64,000 nucleotides of DNA from Clostridiales bacterium. Its GTDB lineage: Bacteria; Bacillota; Clostridia; Lachnospirales; Lachnospiraceae. This document shows, piece after piece, positions 22,985-31,467 of the stretch. How positions within the stretch are numbered: position 1 is the stretch's first letter; every line of letters begins with the position of its first letter. A model generated the notes under the pieces. The model worked only from the letters and a program-made list of their open reading frames with translations, ran no database searches and was not told the DNA's origin. The stretch covers positions 90,050-154,049 of the forward strand of contig JAJQIK010000036.1 of assembly GCA_021199255.1 (NCBI GenBank). Reading direction: 5' to 3'. Position numbers and translations under genes: made by a program.

Positions 22985-23203
22985 ATGTTAGCTTTATCCA
23001 GAAAGAAGAATGAAGCCCTGGTGATTAATAACAATATTGAAGTTACAGTGCTGGAGATCAAAGGGGAGCAGGTGAAGCTTGGCATCAGCGCACCGCGGGA
23101 AGTGCCTGTGTACCGCAAGGAAGTGTATGTGCAGATTCAGGCTTCCAATCAGGAAGCTGTCAGCATGGACGGCATGGATGCCTTGAAAGAATTGTTAGGT
23201 TAA
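22985..23203 (+). CDS. csrA: Carbon storage/translational regulator CsrA
   Basis: A 72-residue RNA-binding homodimer with MLALSRKKNEALVINNN at the N-terminus and VKLGISAPREVPVYRKEVY in the core, including the RNA-contact arginine of the APREVPVYR segment. It represses flagellin translation by binding GGA sites in leader mRNA. It directly follows fliW and is ended by the hairpin at 23207-23246. Confidence 0.95.
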   Translation: MLALSRKKNEALVINNNIEVTVLEIKGEQVKLGISAPREVPVYRKEVYVQIQASNQEAVSMDGMDALKELLG

Positions 23204-23206
23204 TGA

Positions 23207-23250
23207 AAACGCGGCTCTGTGATGTTCCTGTCACAGAGCCGCGTTTAAAA
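23207..23250. terminator. Bidirectional terminator between csrA and the first CgeB-like gene
   Basis: A 16-bp perfect stem (23207-23222 with 23231-23246, 8-base loop) begins three bases after the csrA stop, is flanked by A and T runs on both sides, and its right arm contains the stop codon of the convergent glycosyltransferase gene. Confidence 0.9.
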
Positions 23251-24442
23251 TACGTATCATTTCCGTCAGTCTCCGCTCGTAGGTGTGGTATCCGGCGACC
23301 TTCTCATAGCCGTTGACGGCGATTTCTGTCCGTTCTTCCTCGTGGGTCAGATAGTAAGCGACCTTTTCCTCCAGCTCTTCCATGGATTCATAGGCTTCCA
23401 GATCTTTGCCGATTTCGAAATAATCGGGAAGCTCCGCCTGATAATTGGTCAACAGGAAGCCTCCGCAGCCAAGGACGTCCCAGACCCGCAGGGAAAGACC
23501 TGTCTCAATGGGGCGCATGGTAATGTTTAAGTTAATTTTGCTGGCATGAAAAATCTTGGGCATTTCCGTCAGCGTCCTGGCGCCGCCCATGGAACGCGCT
23601 TTGGGAATGGGCGCAGAGTCGCTTCTGGTGTAGAGGGACACAGGGAAACGCTCCGCCAGCCTGTTCAGCGTCCGCTCCCGTTCTACGGCGGCCAGCTTCA
23701 TGCCGATATACTGATGCGCTACCAGATAACGGTCGGTATCCATATAGGTGTCAGAGCTTCGGTAAAAATCAGGGTCGGCGTCCGCGATTTCCCTGACGAC
23801 GCGGTCTGTCAGAAGCTCCGGGATAAAATTGCAGCCGTATACATGAAGCTGCGCCTCAATCAGTCCCTCCACAAAGCCCTGCGTGTACTCGGAAATTCCG
23901 GTATGGGGGGCGTCTGCGCCGCCTGTCCGCGGCAGCCGGTCATATCTGCACTTTTCCGTATAAAGAGAGCCTACAAAGCTTACGTCGGCGCCGTATCGGG
24001 CGAAATCCTCTTCCGTCATATGCAGAACCACATCTTCCCAGCGCCTTACGTTGGTGGCGAGAGGAAGATAGAAGATACAGGAGGGATTCACGGGCCGGAA
24101 GAAATCATACTGGGCGCGGTCAAAGAGGAACACGCGGTTCCAGCGGTTTTTCAGCGCGTTGGAAAATAATTCCGGCACAGGGGAATCCACGCTCCAGCAT
24201 ACATAGGGTACCTGAAAACGCTCGCAGGTATAAGAAATCGCCGGAAAGAAATTAATGCTGAATACAAACGCCAGAGGGCGCTTCATAAGCCATTCGGTGA
24301 TTTTGGCGGCGCACTGTCTGGGAGTCACGGTCTTGTCCCGCATCTCCATTTCCTCTATGTGCACCGTAATGCCGAAGCCGGTCAGAACCTGTATGATGTC
24401 AGGCTCACAGATGCTGTTGTAGCGGTAAAATAAAATTTCCAT
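23231..24442 (-). CDS. CgeB-like glycosyltransferase (copy 1)
   Basis: A 403-residue protein of the CgeB/DUF3880-plus-glycosyltransferase-1 type. The N-terminal Rossmann half has ILFYRYNSI and a VCWSVDSPVP segment, and the C-terminal half has the donor-binding pattern ASKINLNITMRPIETGLSLRVWDVLGCGGFLLTNYQ followed by an Asp/Glu-rich YEKVAGYHTYERRL end (cited in parts). The other two copies share the INLN(I/L)T-R-IE-G pattern. Unlike its neighbours it runs against the flagellar genes, with its own promoter. It may modify flagellin or a surface polysaccharide. Confidence 0.8.
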   Translation of the reverse strand: MEILFYRYNSICEPDIIQVLTGFGITVHIEEMEMRDKTVTPRQCAAKITEWLMKRPLAFVFSINFFPAISYTCERFQVPYVCWSVDSPVPELFSNALKNRWNRVFLFDRAQYDFFRPVNPSCIFYLPLATNVRRWEDVVLHMTEEDFARYGADVSFVGSLYTEKCRYDRLPRTGGADAPHTGISEYTQGFVEGLIEAQLHVYGCNFIPELLTDRVVREIADADPDFYRSSDTYMDTDRYLVAHQYIGMKLAAVERERTLNRLAERFPVSLYTRSDSAPIPKARSMGGARTLTEMPKIFHASKINLNITMRPIETGLSLRVWDVLGCGGFLLTNYQAELPDYFEIGKDLEAYESMEELEEKVAYYLTHEEERTEIAVNGYEKVAGYHTYERRLTEMIRILNAAL

Positions 24443-24468
24443 AGGTGTGGATTCCTTTCCGTGTCTTT

Positions 24469-24497
24469 AGTATAATAGAAAATAACGATGAAGTAAA
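24469..24497 (-). promoter_or_regulatory. Sigma-A promoter of CgeB-like copy 1
   Basis: On the minus strand TTTACT (24497-24492) and TATACT (24474-24469) are 17 bp apart, 27 bp before the start codon. Confidence 0.5.
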
Positions 24498-24530
24498 CCG
24501 ATAACTTCCGGGCGAAAAAGGAGGGCGGAT

Positions 24531-25703
24531 ATGAAGACGCTGTTCGCGGGTTCTGAAAAAATGCAGATTCCCAATATCCCCATTGCACTGAAACGAATGG
24601 GACATGAAGTAATCCTGTATGACAAATCCATGGAGTATGTGGAGGAGCATGAAGAGGAGTACGAAGCCTTTGCCGCCTTTCTGGAAAGAACTGCGCCAAG
24701 GCTGGTGATTTCCACCGTCTTTTTCCAGATTGTCGCGGCCTATACCCATAAGCTGGGGATTCCCTACGCGGTCTATGGAATGGATTCTCCCCACTACGCG
24801 GCGTGGACGCCTCATTACCCGATGCTGGATAACGTCTGGCTGTTTACCTTTGATACCAAAGAACTGGAGCGGTTTCAAAGCTGCGGGTACCGGAATGTCT
24901 TCTATATGCCTCTGGCGGCGGGAACCGGCTGGGCGGACGGCATACAGATGACCGCCGCGGAATGGGAACGGTATGGCTGCGACATTTCTTTTGTAGGGGG
25001 ATTGTACGGCAGCAATGTCTATGACCAATGCTGCGGGGAGCTGCCGGAGAACCTGCGGCAGTATTTGGGCGGCGTGCTGGAGCAGAGCGCTTTTATCTGG
25101 GACGGACAGGACAGGCTTACCCCTGCCCTGAACGGGCAGATCGTCGGCCTTTGCCGGACGGCGGCACCCCGGCTGTGCAATTATGGGTTCCGTATGCCTG
25201 ACGAATATTATTTCCGCCAATGGACGCTGGCGCGTAAGCTGTCCCAGATAGAGCGGCGGCTGCTTCTGGAACAGATCGCCGGGCAGTATGATTTCAGACT
25301 GTATACAAGAGCCGAAGAGCAGGTTCCCCCAGGTATCCGGAAATATCCTCAGGTCAACGCCATGACAGACCAGCTGAAGGTATTCAGCGCCAGCAGGATT
25401 AACCTGAATATCACCCTTAGGAGCATAGAGTCCGGCGTGCCTCTGAGGATATTCGATATTATGAGCCGGGCGGGGTTTGCGCTGACAGATTATCGGCCGG
25501 ACGCGGCGGGATTGTTTGAGGAGGATCAGGAAATCGTCATGTTCCGCAGCCCGGAAGAACTGTTGGACAAGCTCGACTACTATCTGACCCACGAGGAGGA
25601 GCGGCGGAGAATCGGGGAGAACGCCTACAGAAAAGTCAGGGAAAATTACAGCTACGAGAATCAATTGGGCAAAATCATACAAATTCTTGGCTTAAAAAGC
25701 TAA
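24531..25703 (+). CDS. CgeB-like glycosyltransferase (copy 2)
   Basis: A 390-residue member of the same family. It has a LFAGSEKMQIPNIPIAL N-terminus, YAVYGMDSPHY near residue 80, DISFVGGLYG near 150, and the C-terminal SRINLNITLRSIESGVPLRIFD segment (about 285-306), closely matching copy 3. The YGMDSPHY segment is identical between copies 2 and 3, so these two are closer to each other than to copy 1. AAGGAGGG precedes the ATG. It lies between csrA and flaG, and a sigma-28 promoter for flaG overlaps its stop codon. Confidence 0.85.
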   Translation: MKTLFAGSEKMQIPNIPIALKRMGHEVILYDKSMEYVEEHEEEYEAFAAFLERTAPRLVISTVFFQIVAAYTHKLGIPYAVYGMDSPHYAAWTPHYPMLDNVWLFTFDTKELERFQSCGYRNVFYMPLAAGTGWADGIQMTAAEWERYGCDISFVGGLYGSNVYDQCCGELPENLRQYLGGVLEQSAFIWDGQDRLTPALNGQIVGLCRTAAPRLCNYGFRMPDEYYFRQWTLARKLSQIERRLLLEQIAGQYDFRLYTRAEEQVPPGIRKYPQVNAMTDQLKVFSASRINLNITLRSIESGVPLRIFDIMSRAGFALTDYRPDAAGLFEEDQEIVMFRSPEELLDKLDYYLTHEEERRRIGENAYRKVRENYSYENQLGKIIQILGLKS

Positions 25704-25727
25704 ATAATTACTATTTTTCACCGATAT
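25701..25727 (+). promoter_or_regulatory. Sigma-28 promoter of the flaG-fliD-fliS operon
   Basis: TAAA (25701-25704), a 15-bp spacer and ACCGATAT (25720-25727) match the flagellar sigma consensus. The TAAA box contains the stop codon of the preceding glycosyltransferase. The flaG start is about 97 bp downstream. Confidence 0.75.
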
Positions 25728-25823
25728 ACATAATAAGAGATTGCGCCTGCCCGGCTTGGGACAGGGCGTTGTCACGAGACGATTCTACTAATATTCATAA
25801 GTATCACATGGAGGTGATTGGCG

Positions 25824-26288
25824 ATGGCAATTGAACCATTAAGCAGTGCCATGACATATCAGGCACAGGGAGCGGTAAAGACACAGGCTGCGGTACCAGT
25901 GAACACGGAAGTTCCTGAGGACGGACAGACGATTAATGTGGATGAGACCACTGCAGCCGTAGCGCAGATCCAGACAGAGGACGAGAATCAAAGCGAAAGC
26001 GGCGATTATGGCAGTTCACAGCAGCAGACTTCACAGAGCACACAGCAGTCACAGCAGAAGGGCGTGACAGATCAGCTGAAAAAAGCGATAGCTGAAATGA
26101 ATAAGAAGATTAATAACAGTAATGAAGAGGCCGTATTCGGGGTTCATGAGGAGACCAACCGGGTTATGATCAAGATCGTGGATAAGGACACGAAGGAGAT
26201 TATCAAGGAGTTCCCGCCGGAGAAAACATTGGATATGATAGCCAAGGTCTGGGAGGTAGCGGGTATTCTTGTGGACGAGAAACGGTAG
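25824..26288 (+). CDS. flaG: FlaG family protein
   Basis: A 154-residue protein whose C-terminal 75 residues match FlaG (DQLKKAIAEMNKKINNSNEEAVFGVHEETNRVMIKIVDKDTKEIIKEFPPEKTLDMI, cited by family pattern: a helix then the VMIKIVDKDTKEII strand pair and FPPEKTL). FlaG affects filament length and lies beside fliD in many flagellates. The N-terminal 70 residues are a polar Gln/Ser-rich tail. ATG 25824 was chosen because GGAGGTGATT ends four bases upstream; a TTG at 25818 would overlap that site. Confidence 0.85.
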   Translation: MAIEPLSSAMTYQAQGAVKTQAAVPVNTEVPEDGQTINVDETTAAVAQIQTEDENQSESGDYGSSQQQTSQSTQQSQQKGVTDQLKKAIAEMNKKINNSNEEAVFGVHEETNRVMIKIVDKDTKEIIKEFPPEKTLDMIAKVWEVAGILVDEKR

Positions 26289-26307
26289 AGTATTGGAGGG
26301 TTGATCA

Positions 26308-28533
26308 ATGTCTATTAGAATTACAGGTATGTATTCCGGGCTGGATACGGAGAGTATTATCAACGAGCTGGCTTCCGCGCAGAGCTATAAGGTTACCAGC
26401 CTGGTAAAGGCGCAGACCAGGCTCAGTTGGAAGCAGGACGCCTGGAAAGCGTTAAATACGAAGATTTACAGTTTCTATACAAACGTACTGAGCGATATGC
26501 GTTATGAGAGCTCTTATCTGAAAAAGAAGACGACGGTATCCGACACCAGCGCCATCAGCATTGTGTCGGGCGACGACGCGGTAAACGGCGTGAACACGGT
26601 CAAGGTAGAGCAGCTTGCCAAGGCGGCTTATCTGACGGGCGGCAGTATCCAGACGGCGAGCGGCGTATGCTTTACCTCCGGGGCGACCTTAAGCCAGTTG
26701 GGCTTTACCGGGGAGGGCAGCATTACGGTAGCGGGCGCTAACGGCGCTTCCTTTGATATCGACCTGACCGGGGATATGACCATCAGCGATGTGGTCAGCA
26801 AGCTGCAGGCCACCGGCTTGAACGCCAGCTTCGACCAGACCAACCAGAGGTTGTTTGTCAGCTCTTCCAACACCGGCGCGATCAATGACTTTACGATTAC
26901 CGCCAATAATGCGGACGGCCTGAAAGCGCTGTCAGCCCTGGGGTTGTTGTCCGCCAATGATCTGGCAAGTGACGAGTATGTCACATGGGCAAGCTACGGC
27001 GATGCAGATGATACGGAGGCTCAGGCAGCTTATCAGGCGGCTCTGGACGCCGAGGTGGCGGAGCGCGCCGCAGCTTATAAGGCGGCGAATGACGCCCTGG
27101 AGAAAGAAAATGCGGCGATCGCGGCCAACAATAAGACGAACTGGACCAACCTGAAGAATTTGGAAGGCTATAGTAATGACGAAGACTTGGACTCTTTGAA
27201 GTTAAGTCTTTATGGTACTACCATAGAAGAGACTGTTACAGATGATGAGGGCAATGAGACGACTGTGACCACCACCACCTATGAGGACGGCTCCTATGGG
27301 AAAGCGCTGGCTGATGCCCAGGATGCACTGACCGCCGCCCAGGAGGCGCTGGCCGCCGCCCAGGAGGAAGGCAGTGAGGCTACCGACGAGGAAATTGCTG
27401 AATTAGAGGCAGCAGTTGAGAACGCGCAGGCCGCGGTTGACTCGGCGCAGGCGGACTTTGATGCGGCGGAGCTGCGCTATACCTTCTATGACGGCATCGC
27501 TCAGAATGAGCAGATGATTGCCGATAATGAAGAGACTATTGCGGCAAATGCGGAATATTACGAAGAAGATGAAGACGGCAATATCACAGGCAGCGAGAAA
27601 CTGACTGATGAAGTTACAGCGGAATTTGCGGAGAAGATTGCGGCGGCGAAGGCTGTCGTCAACGGCGATTACGATAGTCTTGCCACTGCCACCAAGATTG
27701 ACGGACAGGACGCGGTGATCACCTTAAACGGCGCCGAATTTACTTCCCTGACCAATACCTTTACAGTTAACGGGCTGACCTTTACCGCCCTGAAGGAGAC
27801 GGACAGCGAGGTCACCATGACCACGGCGGAGGATACCGACGGCATCTATGATATGATCAAGAATTTCTTTACGGAATATAACGCCCTGATCAACGAGATG
27901 GACGCTTTATACAACGCGGAATCCGCCAGCGATTACGATGTGCTGACTTCTGATGAGAAGGACGCCATGTCCGACAGTGAGATTGAGGAATGGGAACAAA
28001 AGATTAAGGATTCCCTCCTTCGCAGGGATTCTACCCTCAGTACGGTAGCAAGCGCCATGAAGTCCATTATGCTGCAGGGCGCTACCGTAAACGGAACGCA
28101 GATGTATCTGTCTGATTTTGGGATCAGCACTTTAGGATATTTCAGCGCGGCGGAAAACGAGAGAAACGCCTACCATATCGATGGGGATTCGGACGATGCC
28201 AATTCCACAGTCAGCCAGGCGGACGATGTGCTTAAGAGCATGATCGCCTCCGACCCGGATACGGTAACGGCTTTCTTTACCACATTATCTAAGAACCTGT
28301 ATGAATCGCTGACCAGCCAGATGAGCAGTACGACCATGAGCAGCGCTTTCACGGTATATAATGATAAGCAGTTGCAGGACGAGTACGACGACTATACCGA
28401 TAAGATTTCGGAACAGGAAGAGAAGCTGAACGACCTGATCGACAAGTGGTATACGAAGTTCTCCGCTATGGAGACGGCGCTTGCCAAGCTGGAGTCCCAG
28501 AGCAGTTCTCTTTCCAGCCTGCTGGGAAGCTGA
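26308..28533 (+). CDS. fliD: Flagellar filament cap protein FliD
   Basis: A 741-residue filament cap (HAP2). The N-terminal domain has RITGMYSGLDTESIINELASA and the VEQLAKAAYLTGG strand, and the C-terminal domain has FFTEYNALINEMDALYN, ATVNGTQMYLSDFGIST and an ALAKLESQSSSLSSLLG end, all typical. FliD is usually 450-500 residues; the excess is an Ala/Glu-rich coiled-coil insertion at about 225-435. It is 19 bp after flaG and followed by its probable chaperone genes. Confidence 0.92.
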   Translation: MSIRITGMYSGLDTESIINELASAQSYKVTSLVKAQTRLSWKQDAWKALNTKIYSFYTNVLSDMRYESSYLKKKTTVSDTSAISIVSGDDAVNGVNTVKVEQLAKAAYLTGGSIQTASGVCFTSGATLSQLGFTGEGSITVAGANGASFDIDLTGDMTISDVVSKLQATGLNASFDQTNQRLFVSSSNTGAINDFTITANNADGLKALSALGLLSANDLASDEYVTWASYGDADDTEAQAAYQAALDAEVAERAAAYKAANDALEKENAAIAANNKTNWTNLKNLEGYSNDEDLDSLKLSLYGTTIEETVTDDEGNETTVTTTTYEDGSYGKALADAQDALTAAQEALAAAQEEGSEATDEEIAELEAAVENAQAAVDSAQADFDAAELRYTFYDGIAQNEQMIADNEETIAANAEYYEEDEDGNITGSEKLTDEVTAEFAEKIAAAKAVVNGDYDSLATATKIDGQDAVITLNGAEFTSLTNTFTVNGLTFTALKETDSEVTMTTAEDTDGIYDMIKNFFTEYNALINEMDALYNAESASDYDVLTSDEKDAMSDSEIEEWEQKIKDSLLRRDSTLSTVASAMKSIMLQGATVNGTQMYLSDFGISTLGYFSAAENERNAYHIDGDSDDANSTVSQADDVLKSMIASDPDTVTAFFTTLSKNLYESLTSQMSSTTMSSAFTVYNDKQLQDEYDDYTDKISEQEEKLNDLIDKWYTKFSAMETALAKLESQSSSLSSLLGS

Positions 28534-28580
28534 TCTGGCGGCAATTAATATGGTAAGTATGATCAAGGAGGAGAGTATTT

Positions 28581-28958
28581 ATGCCAACACAGAATCCCTA
28601 CGAGCAGTATCAGAGGAACAAAATATTGACAGCGAAGCCGGCAGAGATTACCCTGATGCTGTATGAGGGCGCGATTAAGTTCTGCAACATCGCGATTATG
28701 GCGATCGACAGTAACGACGTGGAGAAAGCCTATCACAATATTATGAGGACGCAGCGTATTATAGAGGAGTTCCGCAATACGCTGGATCGTAAATATCCGG
28801 TGTCGGAGGATTTCGACAGAATTTATATTTATTTATTACAGCGCCTGTATGTGGCGAATATCAAAAAGGATAAGGAAATTCTGGAGGAGGTCAACACACA
28901 CCTGCGGTCTTTACGCGATACATGGAAAGAGGTTATGAAAAAGTGCAATCAGGCATAG
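28581..28958 (+). CDS. fliS: Flagellar export chaperone FliS
   Basis: A 125-residue FliS with the characteristic N-terminus (QNPYEQYQRNKILTAKPAEITLMLYEGAIKF, seen as YEQY, LTAKPAEITLMLYEG) and the helical NIMRTQRIIEEFRNTLD segment. It binds the C-terminal helix of flagellin before export. An AAGGAGGAGAG site precedes it, and the next gene starts 12 bp after its stop. Confidence 0.95.
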   Translation: MPTQNPYEQYQRNKILTAKPAEITLMLYEGAIKFCNIAIMAIDSNDVEKAYHNIMRTQRIIEEFRNTLDRKYPVSEDFDRIYIYLLQRLYVANIKKDKEILEEVNTHLRSLRDTWKEVMKKCNQA

Positions 28959-28969
28959 AAAGGGTACTC

Positions 28970-29446
28970 ATGGATCAGAACGGCGTACAGATTTTGCTAC
29001 AGAGCCTGGAAAAGAAAATTCAGGTTTTAGACCAGATGCTCAGGCTGAATAAGGAGCAGGAGGAATTGCTCAAAGAAGAGCGGCTGAATATGGATCGGCT
29101 GGATCAGATTCTGGAAGAGCAGGGACAACTGGCGGGAGCGTTAGAGCGGTTAGACGAGGGCTTTGAATCCGTATATGACCGAACCAGGGAAGAGATTATC
29201 AATGGGAAGGTACGGTACCGCGCGCAGATTCAGCGGATGCAGGAATGTATCCAGCAGATTACGGCGAAGATCGCTACCATCAATGCGGGCAATATGCGCA
29301 ACAAAATGATGATGGAGAGCCAGTATAAGAAACAGAAGCAGGCGCTGGCCAAGAGCAAACAGAGAACTCAGGTGGCGAGAAATTACTATAACAGCATGAA
29401 TAAACTGAACAATGTGCAGCCCCAGTTCTATGACAGTAAGAAATGA
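28970..29446 (+). CDS. FliT-like helical protein downstream of fliS
   Basis: A 158-residue, almost wholly helical protein with heptad-like spacing throughout (LLQSLEKKIQVLDQMLRLNKEQEELL). It occupies the place where Firmicutes encode FliT, the FliD chaperone, but length and sequence do not let me name it firmly. The C-terminus is basic and ends in QPQFYDSKK. The ATG at 28970 has an AAGGG site; an upstream ATG at 28922 would overlap fliS by 37 bp. Confidence 0.7.
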   Translation: MDQNGVQILLQSLEKKIQVLDQMLRLNKEQEELLKEERLNMDRLDQILEEQGQLAGALERLDEGFESVYDRTREEIINGKVRYRAQIQRMQECIQQITAKIATINAGNMRNKMMMESQYKKQKQALAKSKQRTQVARNYYNSMNKLNNVQPQFYDSKK

Positions 29447-29484
29447 GACGAAGGTTGAAAACTTGCGCCGCAGGGCGCATACAG

Positions 29485-29525
29485 AAAGCTTCCGCGTTAT
29501 GGAAATAATGCGGGAGCTTTTTACG
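29485..29525 (+). terminator. Terminator after the fliD-fliS group
   Basis: AAGCTTCCGC (29486-29495) pairs with GCGGGAGCTT (29510-29519), with one G-T wobble, followed by TTTTT. A second small hairpin (GCGCC/GGCGC) lies at 29465-29477. The third glycosyltransferase gene begins 20 bp later. Confidence 0.75.
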
Positions 29526-29542
29526 AAAGTGAGAGGATTGCC

Positions 29543-30712
29543 ATGAGGATTTTATATTTGGCCAGTGAGAAGCTGCAAATTGCAGCGGTGCCCTTTACTC
29601 TGGAGGGAATGGGACATCAGGTAGGGATTTATCCCTGCCCTATGGAACAGATGGAATGTAATGAAGCGCTGCAAGAGGAATTTGAGCGCTTCCTGGGGCA
29701 TAATGCGCTGGATTTGGTTTTTTCCAATACCTTTTACAGATGGGCGGTGGAATGTACCCACCGCTATGGAATCCCCTACGCGGTCTATGGAATGGATTCT
29801 CCGCATTATGGGCTATGGCAGCCCTCGGCCCGCTATGAGAACGTCTATTTGTTCCAGTTCGACAGCCGCGAGTGCGAAATGCTGCAAAAGTATGGATACC
29901 GGAATGTGCGGTATCTGCCCCTCGCCGCAAGAAATAAGGATTCCCTGGTGGTGACGGACGAGGAGATCGGGCGTTACGGCGCGGATATTTCCTTTGTGGG
30001 GTCCCTGTATACCGCCAATGCCTTTGATGAGCGCAGCGGGGATTTCCCGGAAACCGTGCGGGAAGCCCTTCTGGGCATGATGGAAGAGAACGCGTTTCGA
30101 TGGGACGGGGCGGATCGGGTATCACCCCGGCTGGCTTTAGAAACGGAGCCCTATTGGGAACAGCTCTACGAGCTGTTTAGAAGAATGAACGACGGAATTT
30201 TGCTGGATATCCCCAGAACCTATCTGCTCAAAAGCTTTCTGGCGGACAGAAAGTTGACTAATCTGGAAAGAAATATGGTTCTCCAGCTTCTGTCGGAACG
30301 CTATGACCTGAAATTATACACGAGGGCGGAAGAAAAGGTTGCGCCCGGCATCAGACGCTTCGGGGAAGTGGATTGTGGCACGGACGCGATGAAGGTTTTC
30401 TATGCCAGCAAGATTAACCTGAACCTGACCCTGCGGAGCATTGAGACAGGGGTTCCTCTGCGCGTCTTCGATATTATGAGCGTGGGCGGCTTCGTCCTGA
30501 CGGATTATCGGGAGGACGCGGCGGAATTGTTTGAGGAAGATCAGGAGATCGTGATGTACCGTTCCCCGGAAGAGCTGCTGGATAAGGTCGATTATTACCT
30601 TGCCCATGAACAGGAGCGGCTTCGCATTGGCGTTAACGGGTACCGGAGGGTTAAGCGGGAATATAGCTTTGAAAGGCAGTTGAGTAAGATACTGGAGATT
30701 GTTTTTTCTTAA
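29543..30712 (+). CDS. CgeB-like glycosyltransferase (copy 3)
   Basis: A 389-residue paralogue of copy 2. Shared marks are the LYLASEKLQIAAVPFTLEGMGH N-terminus, YGMDSPHYG near 83, ADISFVGSLYTANAFDERSGDFP near 148, and the C-terminal SKINLNLTLRSIETGVPLRVFDIM and EEDQEIVMYRSPEELLDK segments (cited in parts). The start has GAGAGG nine bases before ATG. A terminator stands just upstream and no promoter was found between them, so expression may depend on read-through. It closes the flagellar region. Confidence 0.85.
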   Translation: MRILYLASEKLQIAAVPFTLEGMGHQVGIYPCPMEQMECNEALQEEFERFLGHNALDLVFSNTFYRWAVECTHRYGIPYAVYGMDSPHYGLWQPSARYENVYLFQFDSRECEMLQKYGYRNVRYLPLAARNKDSLVVTDEEIGRYGADISFVGSLYTANAFDERSGDFPETVREALLGMMEENAFRWDGADRVSPRLALETEPYWEQLYELFRRMNDGILLDIPRTYLLKSFLADRKLTNLERNMVLQLLSERYDLKLYTRAEEKVAPGIRRFGEVDCGTDAMKVFYASKINLNLTLRSIETGVPLRVFDIMSVGGFVLTDYREDAAELFEEDQEIVMYRSPEELLDKVDYYLAHEQERLRIGVNGYRRVKREYSFERQLSKILEIVFS

Positions 30713-30732
30713 AAAGGAAAATCAACAAATCA

Positions 30733-30761
30733 TTGAAAAAAATGCACAAGAATGATATGAT
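30733..30761 (+). promoter_or_regulatory. Sigma-A promoter upstream of ogt
   Basis: TTGAAA (30733-30738), a 17-bp spacer and TATGAT (30756-30761) lie about 155 bp before ogt and 20 bp before the small frame at 30784. Confidence 0.6.
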
Positions 30762-30783
30762 AATTCCATAAAAAGTATTAAAA

Positions 30784-30951
30784 ATGTCAAAAGACAAACG
30801 ATTCAATTTATGCCTGTGCTTCTTAGCCGCGGGGCATGGCAAACAGGCCGAGGTCATTAAGAAGACGGTATCGATCAATCAGGCTGTTGCGTCGGGAGGA
30901 TTAGAAGACAGGTTAGTATGCAGGAGCAAATGTTATTTCAGAGCCCCATAG
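30784..30951 (+). CDS. Possible small protein or remnant before ogt
   Basis: A 55-codon frame starting ATG TCA AAA GAC, without a good ribosome site, directly downstream of the 30733 promoter and overlapping the ogt start by 34 bp in another frame. The segment FLAAGHGKQAEVIKKTVSIN looks protein-like. It could be a leader peptide, a remnant, or chance. Function unknown. Confidence 0.2.
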   Translation: MSKDKRFNLCLCFLAAGHGKQAEVIKKTVSINQAVASGGLEDRLVCRSKCYFRAP

Positions 30952-31394
30952 GCGATTTGCTGTTATCCGGGGAGAAGGATTATATTACCGGTTTGGAATT
31001 GTGGAAACGGGAGGAAGCGCCGTCGGAGAAGACGGCGGCACATTCCGGGATATTGCTGGAAGCATACCGTCAGCTTGAGGAATATTTTGCGGGCAGACGG
31101 ATACAGTTTGATCTGCCCTTATCCTTACAGGGAACCTCTTTTCAAAGGCGCGTATGGGGAGAATTATGCAAAATACCTTACGGGGAGACCAGAAGCTATC
31201 AGGAAATAGCGGCGGCAGTGGGGAACCCAGGGGCGGTGCGCGCCGTGGGAGGCGCTAATGGACGCAATCCGATTATGATTATCGTGCCCTGCCATAGAGT
31301 AATCCATAAAAATGGCGATATCAGCGGCTTTTCCTGCGGCAATGAGGTAAAGAAGTTTTTGTTGGATTTAGAGAACGGAAAAAGTAAAAAGTGA
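30918..31394 (+). CDS. ogt: Methylated-DNA-[protein]-cysteine S-methyltransferase
   Basis: A 158-residue O6-alkylguanine-DNA alkyltransferase that moves the alkyl group from damaged guanine to its own cysteine and is consumed. The active site is VPCHRV with C125. The helix-turn-helix part RVWGELCKIPYGETRSYQEIA and the GAVRAVGGANGRNP recognition segment precede it. Length fits the Ogt group. It is ended by a strong terminator at 31400 and followed by two further DNA-repair-type genes. Confidence 0.95.
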   Translation: MQEQMLFQSPIGDLLLSGEKDYITGLELWKREEAPSEKTAAHSGILLEAYRQLEEYFAGRRIQFDLPLSLQGTSFQRRVWGELCKIPYGETRSYQEIAAAVGNPGAVRAVGGANGRNPIMIIVPCHRVIHKNGDISGFSCGNEVKKFLLDLENGKSKK

Positions 31395-31399
31395 CAGGA

Positions 31400-31424
31400 A
31401 CCCTTGCTGCGCAAGGGTCTTTTT
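31400..31424 (+). terminator. Terminator after ogt
   Basis: ACCCTTGC and GCAAGGGT form a perfect 8-bp stem with a three-base loop, followed by CTTTTTA. Confidence 0.9.
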
Positions 31425-31467
31425 ACTCTGTAGAAAAAATATGTTTTTAGAAAGAGAGGCTGCGCGT

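Noticed and set aside
24478-24504. Sigma-28-like ACCGATAA before the second CgeB-like gene
   Set aside because: The -10 part is good, but the matching -35 position reads GAAA and overlaps the reverse promoter of copy 1; too weak to list as a promoter.
24405-25682. A 425-codon minus-strand frame opposite CgeB-like copy 2
   Set aside because: The plus-strand gene has conserved family motifs throughout and a good ribosome site; the reverse frame has neither.
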